The position numbers were made by a program, and so were the translations under genes. Below are positions 42,090 to 48,972 of a stretch of 64,000 nucleotides of DNA, piece after piece. Source of the DNA: Mucilaginibacter rivuli (lineage in GTDB: Bacteria; Bacteroidota; Bacteroidia; Sphingobacteriales; Sphingobacteriaceae); assembly GCF_019391655.1 (NCBI RefSeq), contig NZ_JAHXPQ010000001.1, positions 310,001-374,000 of the forward strand, read 5' to 3'. Position 1 is the stretch's first letter. Every line of letters starts with the position of its first letter. The notes under the pieces were generated by a model. The model was not told where the DNA came from and did not search any database. It saw nothing but the letters and a program-made list of their open reading frames with translations.

Positions 42090-42917
42090 ATGACCCAAAT
42101 TGCCCTCATCGTTCACACTTGCGACAGGTACAAACTTCTGTACCCGGGGTTTGAGTATTTCTTTAAAAAGTATTTTCCTTCCGGTGATATTCCTGTAAGC
42201 TATTACTTTTTAACGGAGGATGAGGATTTTCACTCGGATATCTTTACAAATATTAAAACCGGCAAAGGGGAGTGGTCCGAACGGTTATTACGTGGGCTTG
42301 AGGCGATACCTGAGCCGTATGTGATGTATTTCCAGGAAGATATGTGGCTTTGTAAACCTGTTGATGCCGACACGGTGAACAAGATCATTAGTTTTACCAT
42401 TGAGCACGAAGCAGACCTTTTTAAGTTATCCAGCAATAGCGTTTACAAAACAGTTACTGCAGGCAGGTACATTAACGGGTTAGCAGTTACCTTGCTCGAT
42501 AATAACCGCAGCCAATACCTTATGTCGCACCAGGTATCGATATGGGAAAAGAGCTTTTTTTCAGGACAGTTGAGGTTTAAAGAACACCCCTGGCGTAATG
42601 AACGGAAAGGCACAGAAAGATTGAAAGTACTTAATCCCGATATATATCATATTGATTTGTTTGTCGAGAACGAACAGCAGCCTATTAACAATAACAAAGA
42701 AGGGGCTATAATAAGCCGTTATTATACCGTATCGCAAAACGCGCAACTCAATGCATTCGCTTTACCCTTTATTGAGGAGATGAAAGCCGATGACGCTACA
42801 AAAGAGTACGCCGAAAAGCTTGAGCATAACATGAAGAACCAGCTTACCCATGATGGTTTAACACAGCCCCGTAAGGATGATATTTTTAAGAAGATAAAAC
42901 GCTGGTTTAAAAAGTAA
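42090..42917 (+). CDS. Glycosyltransferase-like protein of unknown specificity
   Basis: This 275-residue cytoplasmic protein has a Rossmann-like start (MTQIALIVHTCDRYKLLYPG), a small segment GEWSERLLRGLEAIPEPYVMYFQEDMWL that resembles the acidic metal-binding turn of GT-A enzymes, and basic C-terminal residues (KKIKRWFKK). The acceptor and donor are unknown. The frame opens at 42060, but those codons lie in a CGTCATT repeat, so the ATG at 42090 is preferred; TATCTTTA just upstream is a near -7 match. It faces the end of the ATP synthase operon. Confidence 0.65.
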   Translation: MTQIALIVHTCDRYKLLYPGFEYFFKKYFPSGDIPVSYYFLTEDEDFHSDIFTNIKTGKGEWSERLLRGLEAIPEPYVMYFQEDMWLCKPVDADTVNKIISFTIEHEADLFKLSSNSVYKTVTAGRYINGLAVTLLDNNRSQYLMSHQVSIWEKSFFSGQLRFKEHPWRNERKGTERLKVLNPDIYHIDLFVENEQQPINNNKEGAIISRYYTVSQNAQLNAFALPFIEEMKADDATKEYAEKLEHNMKNQLTHDGLTQPRKDDIFKKIKRWFKK

Positions 42918-42930
42918 CCCCCACAAAAAA

Positions 42931-42949
42931 GGCCCCGTAAAACGGAGCC
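42931..42949 (-). terminator. Terminator of the ATP synthase operon
   Basis: GGCCCCGT and ACGGAGCC pair with one mismatch around AAA; on the minus strand it is followed by six T residues. It is 31 bases after the atpG stop. Confidence 0.7.
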
Positions 42950-42979
42950 CTTATGTTAGATGTACAAGTGGTTCTAATA

Positions 42980-43861
42980 TTATGCAGATAATGCTGCCGC
43001 GCCGCTTACAATTTCCGAAAGCTCGGTGGTGATGGCTGCCTGGCGTGCCTGGTTGTAGCTTAGTTTTAAAGCATTCAACAGGTCGCCTGCGTTTTCGGTG
43101 GCTTTATCCATAGCCGTCATACGGGCGCCATGCTCTGATGCATGCGAATCCAATACTGCACGGTATAGTTGTATTTTGATATTTTTTGGTATCAGTTGCT
43201 CAACAATTTCCTCTTGCGATGGCTCAAGGATGTAATCGATGTTTGATGTTTTGGCATCAGCCTTCTTTTCAGCCTTTGGTACCGGCAGTAATTGCTCCAC
43301 GTTGATGAACTGCATAGCAGCATTCTTAAAGTGGTTGTAAACGATCTCTACACGGTCATACTCGCCTTTTAAAAAGCCGGCCATAATAGCCTCTGTGATG
43401 AGCGATACATTATCGAAAGTTAAAGCCGAGAAAATCTCGTTATTATTACCGATCACATTGTACTTACGGCGTGCGTAAAACTCTTGCGACTTTTTACCGA
43501 TAGCAACAATAGATACGTTGCCTGCCTGCAATTGCTTGCTGTATTTATCCGAGATCAACAGGTTAGCCGCTTTAATAGCGTTGGCGTTGAATGCACCTGC
43601 CAAACCACGGTTTGATGTTACAACAACAACCAAAACCTTGTTAGGCTCGCGTTCCTGTAAAAACGGCGAAGAACCATCCTCTAAACTTGCCGACAGGTTA
43701 CTTAGTATGTCGTTCAGCTTATTGGCATAGGGCCTTAACTGCACAATAGCATCAGTAGCACGCTTCAGCTTTGCCGCCGAAACCATTTTCATAGCTTTGG
43801 TGATCTGCTGCGTTGATTTTACCGACGCGATCCGGTTTCTTACTTCTTTTAAGTTTGCCAT
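42980..43861 (-). CDS. atpG: ATP synthase F1 subunit gamma
   Basis: Central rotor stalk of F1. The 293-residue protein has the long N-terminal coiled helix (MANLKEVRNRIASVKSTQQITKAMKMVSAAKLKRA) and the paired C-terminal helix (ASEHGARMTAMDKATENAGDLLNALKLSYNQARQAAITTELSEIVSGAAAL), with the Rossmann-like middle including TSNRGLAGAFN. Last gene of the operon; a period-7 array fills the 93-base gap to atpA. Confidence 0.97.
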   Translation of the reverse strand: MANLKEVRNRIASVKSTQQITKAMKMVSAAKLKRATDAIVQLRPYANKLNDILSNLSASLEDGSSPFLQEREPNKVLVVVVTSNRGLAGAFNANAIKAANLLISDKYSKQLQAGNVSIVAIGKKSQEFYARRKYNVIGNNNEIFSALTFDNVSLITEAIMAGFLKGEYDRVEIVYNHFKNAAMQFINVEQLLPVPKAEKKADAKTSNIDYILEPSQEEIVEQLIPKNIKIQLYRAVLDSHASEHGARMTAMDKATENAGDLLNALKLSYNQARQAAITTELSEIVSGAAALSA

Positions 43862-43870
43862 TTACTATGA

Positions 43871-43951
43871 GTACATAGTAGTTAGTACATAGTAGTTAGA
43901 TTGATTTCAGACTTGTGTCTAAATACTCACTACTATGTACTACCGTACTAC
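43871..43951. repeat. Period-7 array with inverted arm between atpA and atpG
   Basis: GTACATA, GTAGTTA, GTACATA and GTAGTTA follow at exact 7-base steps from 43871. The inverted half on the right reads TACTCAC, TACTATG, TACTACC from 43924, again at 7-base steps. It lies inside the ATP synthase operon. Confidence 0.75.
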
Positions 43952-43954
43952 AAA

Positions 43955-45526
43955 TTAATATTTTCCTGTCAACTCCTTAGCTACTGTTTCCAGTGCGTTG
44001 ATAGCATCATCCAGTTTACCTGCTTTTAAGCTTACTAAAGCTTCGGGGTTACGTTGCTCTAACTGTTGTAAAAACTCAGCCTCAAACTCCCTAACTTTGT
44101 TAATAGGTACGTTACGCATCAGGTTTTTAGTACCCAGGTACAATATCGCTATCTGTTTCTCAACAGTCATTGGCGAAAACTGGCCTTGTTTCAATATTTC
44201 CACGTTACGCGCGCCTTTATCAAGCACGTTTTTGGTAGAAGCATCCAGATCCGAACCGAATTTAGAGAAAGCCTCTAACTCGCGGTATTGTGCCTGGTCA
44301 AGTTTCAGGGTACCCGCAACCTTCTTCATCGATTTGATCTGCGCGTTACCACCTACACGTGATACCGAGATACCTACGTTGATAGCCGGGCGAACACCCG
44401 CGTTGAACAAGTTAGACTCCAAAAATATCTGACCATCAGTGATCGAGATCACGTTGGTTGGGATGTAAGCTGATACGTCACCTGCTTGTGTTTCGATAAT
44501 AGGCAATGCCGTTAACGAACCGCCACCTTTAACCAAAGGTTTGATAGATTCAGGAAGATCGTTCATGTCTTGCGCGATCTTATCCGAAGAGTTGATCTTA
44601 GCCGCACGTTCTAATAATCTGCTGTGCAGGTAAAATACGTCACCAGGGTACGCCTCACGGCCCGGTGGGCGACGTAATAATAACGACACCTCACGGTAAG
44701 CAACAGCTTGTTTTGATAAATCATCATAAACGATCAACGCAGGGCGTCCGGTATCGCGGAAGAACTCGCCGATAGCAGCACCTGCGAACGGAGCGTAAAA
44801 CTGCATTGGAGCAGGCTCTGATGCTGAAGCGGCAACAATGATAGTGTACGGTAATGCACCGTTCTCTTCCAACGTACGTAAAACGTTAGCTACGGTAGAG
44901 TTTTTCTGGCCGATAGCAACATATATACAATAAACAGGTTTTCCTGCTTCGTAAAATTCTTTTTGATTGATAATGGTATCGATACAAACAGCCGATTTAC
45001 CGGTCTGCCTGTCGCCAATAACCAACTCACGCTGGCCACGACCAATAGGGATCATCGCGTCGATAGCTTTGATACCGGTTTGTAAAGGCTCGGTAACCGG
45101 CTGACGGTAAATAACACCCGGAGCTTTACGCTCTAAAGGCATTTCGTAAGTAGCACCAGTAATTGGTCCTTTACCATCAATTGGCTCGCCAAGTGTGTTT
45201 ACCACACGGCCAAGCATGCCTTCGCCAACTTTTATCGAAGCGATTTTGCTGGTACGTTTTACAGTGTCACCTTCTTTAACAGCGTCAGACGGGCCTAACA
45301 ATACCACACCCACGTTGTCTTCTTCAAGGTTCAATACAATACCTTGCAGGTTGTTGTCAAAATCAACAAGCTCGCCCGATTGTACTTTTGTTAATCCGTA
45401 AACACGGGCAATACCGTCACCTACTTGTAGCACGGTACCTACTTCTTCCAATTCAGATTCTGACTTAAAGCCCGCCAATTGCTGACGCAAAATTGCCGAT
45501 ACTTCGTCTGGTCTTACCTCTACCAT
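43955..45526 (-). CDS. atpA: ATP synthase F1 subunit alpha
   Basis: Non-catalytic nucleotide-binding subunit of F1. The 523-residue protein has the beta-barrel start ([22 protein letters not shown]), the P-loop [14 protein letters not shown], the [47 protein letters not shown] region with the arginine finger nearby (GISVSRVGG), and a helical C-terminus. Length matches the family. The beta subunit gene is not in the window. Confidence 0.98.
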   Translation of the reverse strand: MVEVRPDEVSAILRQQLAGFKSESELEEVGTVLQVGDGIARVYGLTKVQSGELVDFDNNLQGIVLNLEEDNVGVVLLGPSDAVKEGDTVKRTSKIASIKVGEGMLGRVVNTLGEPIDGKGPITGATYEMPLERKAPGVIYRQPVTEPLQTGIKAIDAMIPIGRGQRELVIGDRQTGKSAVCIDTIINQKEFYEAGKPVYCIYVAIGQKNSTVANVLRTLEENGALPYTIIVAASASEPAPMQFYAPFAGAAIGEFFRDTGRPALIVYDDLSKQAVAYREVSLLLRRPPGREAYPGDVFYLHSRLLERAAKINSSDKIAQDMNDLPESIKPLVKGGGSLTALPIIETQAGDVSAYIPTNVISITDGQIFLESNLFNAGVRPAINVGISVSRVGGNAQIKSMKKVAGTLKLDQAQYRELEAFSKFGSDLDASTKNVLDKGARNVEILKQGQFSPMTVEKQIAILYLGTKNLMRNVPINKVREFEAEFLQQLEQRNPEALVSLKAGKLDDAINALETVAKELTGKY

Positions 45527-45554
45527 TTTTTAATTTATTTAGAGTTGTTTTTAA

Positions 45555-46103
45555 TTATTCAATTACTTTATGGGCAAAATCGCTTTTAAGTTTCTTCAAC
45601 TTATCAGCAATACTGGTATTCACCTGCCTGTCGCCAACCGTTAGTACAAAGCCGCCAATTAATGCCGGGTCAATCTTGGTTTGCAATATAATGTTACCGC
45701 CAATTTCGGCTGCTATTAAAGCAGATATTTTGGCTTTATTATCTTCTGATAAAGCTGTAGCCGATGTAATGGTAGCTTTAACAATATTCTTTTTAACGTT
45801 GTATTGATTAACAAACTCCTGAGCGGCAAAATACAATAACTCGCCACGGCTTTTGTTGATCATGATCTTAAAGAAACCATCGGTAGCTTTGCTGATCTTG
45901 CCTGCAAAAACCGCTTCCAGTATCTTTACTTTTTTATCGTGACTGATAATAGGGTTACGCAAAACTGCCTGTAACTCTGTATTAGCCTTTAATGTATGCA
46001 CAAATAGGTCCATATCATTTTTTACTTCCTCCAGGGATTTTTGCTCCTCTGCAAGATCGATCAATGATTTGGCGTATCTGGCTCCTACTGTTAATTCAGA
46101 CAT
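45555..46103 (-). CDS. atpH: ATP synthase F1 subunit delta
   Basis: Delta joins the F1 head to the peripheral stalk. The 182-residue protein shows the opening VGARYAKSLIDLAEEQKSLEEVKNDMDLF, LRNPIISHDKKVKILEAVF and the C-terminal sheet GGNIILQTKIDPALIGGFVLTVGDRQVNTSIADKLKKLK. The order b-delta-alpha is the usual one. A gap of 101 bases with a period-7 array separates it from atpF. Confidence 0.95.
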   Translation of the reverse strand: MSELTVGARYAKSLIDLAEEQKSLEEVKNDMDLFVHTLKANTELQAVLRNPIISHDKKVKILEAVFAGKISKATDGFFKIMINKSRGELLYFAAQEFVNQYNVKKNIVKATITSATALSEDNKAKISALIAAEIGGNIILQTKIDPALIGGFVLTVGDRQVNTSIADKLKKLKSDFAHKVIE

Positions 46104-46114
46104 ATTATTTTTTT

Positions 46115-46205
46115 AGTCTAAAGTCTATAGTCTTTAGTCGGTAGTCAATAGTCAAGTATCTTCAAAAGACTCCGGACTCAAGACTTGGGACTCAAGACCC
46201 GGACT
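46115..46205. repeat. Period-7 AGTC array with inverted arm between atpF and atpH
   Basis: AGTC followed by three variable bases occurs six times at exact 7-base steps (46115, 46122, 46129, 46136, 46143, 46150). The complement GACT then occurs at 46168, 46175, 46182 and 46189, a degenerate GACC at 46196, and a final GACT at 46202 that overlaps the atpF stop codon. This is the clearest of the arrays. Confidence 0.85.
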
Positions 46206-46699
46206 TAGTTTAACTTCACTTGTTTTAACAGATCAGCCACTAAAGCGTCCTGTTTGCTTTGATCTTCAAATTGCTTTTGCAATATCTTTTCAGCTATCTC
46301 GATAGAAAGCGAAGCCACCTGGTCTTTAACCTGTGCCATTGCAATAGCGGTTTGGTTATCGATCTCGATACGTGCTTTTTCTATCAAACGAGCACCTTCT
46401 TTGTTAGCGGTTTCTTTTGCATCGCTAACAATCTGGTCTTTCATCTTTTTAGCTTCACGCAAAATGTTATCGCGTTCAATGCGGGCTTCTTTTAATAAAG
46501 CGTCGTTCTCGCTGGTTAAACGTGCCATTTCTTCTTTAGCTGCTTCAGCTCTTGATAAAGCAGTTTCGATAGAGGTTTCACGCTCTGTTATAGCTAATAA
46601 AATTGGTCCCCAGGCAAATTTGCCTAAAATGAATAATAGGATGAGGAATGATACCGTGGTCCAAAAAACCAATCCAATTTCCGGTGTAACTAATTCCAT
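46205..46699 (-). CDS. atpF: ATP synthase Fo subunit b
   Basis: Peripheral stalk of the membrane part. The 164-residue protein has one N-terminal membrane helix (IGLVFWTTVSFLILLFILGKF) followed by a long charged coiled coil (ETSIETALSRAEAAKEEMARL ... FEDQSKQDALVADLLKQVKLN). There is no second b-type gene, so a homodimer is expected. A GC-rich hairpin lies between it and atpE. Confidence 0.95.
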   Translation of the reverse strand: MELVTPEIGLVFWTTVSFLILLFILGKFAWGPILLAITERETSIETALSRAEAAKEEMARLTSENDALLKEARIERDNILREAKKMKDQIVSDAKETANKEGARLIEKARIEIDNQTAIAMAQVKDQVASLSIEIAEKILQKQFEDQSKQDALVADLLKQVKLN

Positions 46700-46744
46700 A
46701 GTATATTTTAATTATTGTCTTTTTTTTAATCAAGTTTAAAACAT

Positions 46745-46767
46745 GCCCGGGGCCAATCGCACCGGGC
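46745..46767. terminator. GC-rich hairpin between atpE and atpF
   Basis: GCCCGG (46745-46750) and CCGGGC (46762-46767) pair around an 11-base loop, 27 bases after the atpE stop. It has a T-run on the plus strand but the operon is on the minus strand. So it is better read as an mRNA stabiliser or attenuator that favours atpE than as a full terminator. Confidence 0.4.
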
Positions 46768-46793
46768 TGTTTTTTTCTTTTTTTTGCCTGTTA

Positions 46794-47045
<252 letters not shown>

Positions 47046-47092
47046 TTAAATTTAAAACGTGTATATATAATAGATAATTAATTCAAAAAAAA

Positions 47093-48166
47093 TTAGTGAG
47101 CCTCTGCATGGTGTTCTTCTACCGCCATACCTATAAACAAAGCGGTAAGCATGGTAAAGATAAACGCCTGTAAAAATGCAACCAGTAACTCAATGGTATC
47201 CATAAACACTACAAACAGAACCGATACCGGCGACATCCACAGTGAGTTAAAAATAAATATTAAAGATATTAAGCTCAATACAATAATGTGACCGGCGGTG
47301 ATGTTGGCAAACAAACGGATCATCAACGCGAACGGTTTTGATATGATACCGATGATCTCAACAGGGATCATGATAGGATACAACCAAACCGGTATGTGTG
47401 GCAGGAAAATGTGTTTCCAGTAATTTTTGTTGCCGCTAAAGTTTACAGTAATTAAAGTAATAGTAGCCAATACGATAGTAACCGCGATGTTACCTGTTAA
47501 GTTAAAGCCTCCCGGGAAGAAAGGTATTAAACCCAATAAATTACTGATAAGGATAAAGAAGAACATGGTTAGCAATAACGGCATGTACTTTTTGTACTTG
47601 TGGCCAATGTTTGGTATAGCAACCTCATCGCGAACGAAGAGAACCAACGGCTCCATAAAGGATTGCAAACCTTTTGGCGCTTTGCCCGCGCGGGTTTTGT
47701 ATTTGCCTTTAACGCTAAGGAAGATGATGAGCAATATTGCCATGCCCATCCACATTGAAGCTACGTTGCGGGTGATAGAGAAATCCCAAACACGAACGGT
47801 AGTATCAATTTCACCGGCTTCTGTTACCGGTTTGATTTTATCCTTAATCAGGGCGTATTTATAATTGCCCTGGTATTCTTCTTTACCATGTTCAAAAACA
47901 TGCGAAGAAAATACTTCGATGCCTTTGTTTGTATACAATATTACAGGTAGGGGTAATGAGTGTTCGCCAAACATATGCCAGTAGTGCGAGTCGGCAATGT
48001 GCTCAAGAATTGGTCCTTTAGGATCGTACTGTTCAGTCTTTTCAGCCGCTTTTTCTTCCGCGAAAGTTGGTGTTGTAAATAACATCGACATTAAAAAAAC
48101 GCCGAAAACAAGCTGTAGGGTAAATATTTTTATTTTCAAAACCGAGTTTTTATTAATTCCAATCAA
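47093..48166 (-). CDS. atpB: ATP synthase Fo subunit a
   Basis: Stator channel subunit. The 357-residue protein is longer than in Escherichia coli (271) because of an N-terminal signal-like helix (IFTLQLVFGVFLMSMLFTTPTFAEE) and an extracytoplasmic region to about residue 130, a form usual in Bacteroidota. The channel Arg is in PFALMIRLFANITAGHI, and the C-terminal helix is LVAFLQAFIFTMLTALFIGMAV. It starts 4 bases after the small membrane protein gene. Confidence 0.97.
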   Translation of the reverse strand: MIGINKNSVLKIKIFTLQLVFGVFLMSMLFTTPTFAEEKAAEKTEQYDPKGPILEHIADSHYWHMFGEHSLPLPVILYTNKGIEVFSSHVFEHGKEEYQGNYKYALIKDKIKPVTEAGEIDTTVRVWDFSITRNVASMWMGMAILLIIFLSVKGKYKTRAGKAPKGLQSFMEPLVLFVRDEVAIPNIGHKYKKYMPLLLTMFFFILISNLLGLIPFFPGGFNLTGNIAVTIVLATITLITVNFSGNKNYWKHIFLPHIPVWLYPIMIPVEIIGIISKPFALMIRLFANITAGHIIVLSLISLIFIFNSLWMSPVSVLFVVFMDTIELLVAFLQAFIFTMLTALFIGMAVEEHHAEAH

Positions 48167-48170
48167 GTTT

Positions 48171-48557
48171 TTACCTTAAATTTTGGTTGCGCAAGTTACG
48201 CAACAAACCATAAACTTCAAAGACAGTATTTAAGAAATATATATAAAAAAAGTCGCCCATAAAAAACAGCTTATCAACCTGGTTTTTTCGCAAAAAAATC
48301 ACCATAAAAATAAGGCATGCCAGTATCTTAAAGGTGGTTCCGCCTAAAAATGCCTGCGCGTAAAATTCGCTGTTGCTTTTTTGCACCATTAGTACCAACA
48401 CAATTACAATAAGGGTTAATATAGCCATGTACCAAAACAATACCCAGAAATGTGGCACCAGCAAATAGGCATAAGCGGTTTCGGTAAGTACCATTGGTGG
48501 GATGGCTATTACAATAACAAAACCCAAATAGTATAATATAAAACGGAACAAACTCAT
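48171..48557 (-). CDS. Four-helix membrane protein of the ATP synthase operon
   Basis: The 128-residue protein (start MSLFRFILYYLGFVIVIAIP at 48557) has four membrane helices (about 5-22, 32-55, 62-86, 95-115) and a basic C-terminus (GLLRNLRNQNLR). It sits where many operons have atpI, between the AtpZ-type gene and atpB, and may help assemble the c ring; that is inference from position. Its ATG overlaps the stop of the AtpZ-type gene (ATGA). A longer frame to 48629 lies over that gene. Confidence 0.8.
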   Translation of the reverse strand: MSLFRFILYYLGFVIVIAIPPMVLTETAYAYLLVPHFWVLFWYMAILTLIVIVLVLMVQKSNSEFYAQAFLGGTTFKILACLIFMVIFLRKNQVDKLFFMGDFFYIYFLNTVFEVYGLLRNLRNQNLR

Positions 48558-48781
48558 CCTTTTAACGATTTGAAAACAATATACATGGAAATAAAAACGC
48601 CAATTAACGCCAATAGTGCTGTAACCCATTGGGTTTTGTGCCCGGTCGATTGATCTATGCGGTAACCGACATAAGCGAAAACACCAATAACAGCAATCAT
48701 CTGGAAAGCGACACCGCCATACTTGGCAATGCTGTTTGCCCCGGCGGCATTATCATCGTCCTTAGGTTCAGAATTTTGCAT
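48554..48781 (-). CDS. atpZ: AtpZ/AtpI family protein
   Basis: The 75-residue protein has two membrane helices (about 22-40 and 51-68; KYGGVAFQMIAVIGVFAYVGYRID, TALLALIGVFISMYIVFKSL) with the AtpZ/AtpI signature G-x-R-x-D between them. AtpZ/AtpI help insert the c ring and may transport magnesium or calcium. It is the first gene of the operon; a perfect TGTGA-N6-TCACA palindrome lies 32-47 bases upstream. Confidence 0.87.
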   Translation of the reverse strand: MQNSEPKDDDNAAGANSIAKYGGVAFQMIAVIGVFAYVGYRIDQSTGHKTQWVTALLALIGVFISMYIVFKSLKG

Positions 48782-48812
48782 CCGCGAAATTATTTATTCC
48801 AATGGAATTATC

Positions 48813-48828
48813 TGTGATTTTTATCACA
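48813..48828. promoter_or_regulatory. Crp-type site upstream of the ATP synthase operon
   Basis: TGTGATTTTTATCACA is a perfect TGTGA-N6-TCACA palindrome, identical in layout to the Escherichia coli Crp consensus. Its centre is 40 bases from the atpZ ATG. A second, different palindrome (ATTCCA-A-TGGAAT, 48796-48808) lies between it and the gene. Confidence 0.5.
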
Positions 48829-48929
48829 TTGAAAATAAGAATCCTAAAGTCAGGTTAAAAAACCGCTCTCGTTTGCATCAATTCAATTATTATGGTGTTA
48901 AAATAATCTGAAACAAATAATTAATAAAA

Positions 48930-48937
48930 TACCTTTG
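48930..48937 (+). promoter_or_regulatory. -7 promoter element of the PorW/SprE-like gene
   Basis: TACCTTTG is an exact TAnnTTTG match, with CTG 19 bases upstream in place of TTG. It implies a leader of about 30 bases. Confidence 0.5.
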
Positions 48938-48972
48938 TAAAGCGTTATTATTGTTTAATCGAACAAACTGAT

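Noticed and set aside
42060..42090. ATG at 42060 as start of the glycosyltransferase-like gene
   Set aside because: It lies within the CGTCATT repeat; the ATG at 42090 begins the conserved strand.
3904..46205. The period-7/8 arrays as CRISPR
   Set aside because: Units of 7-8 bases without unique spacers, inverted halves, and no cas genes.
48171..48629. 152-residue start for the membrane protein before atpB
   Set aside because: The extension covers the end of the AtpZ-type gene; the ATG at 48557 overlaps its stop in the usual ATGA fashion.
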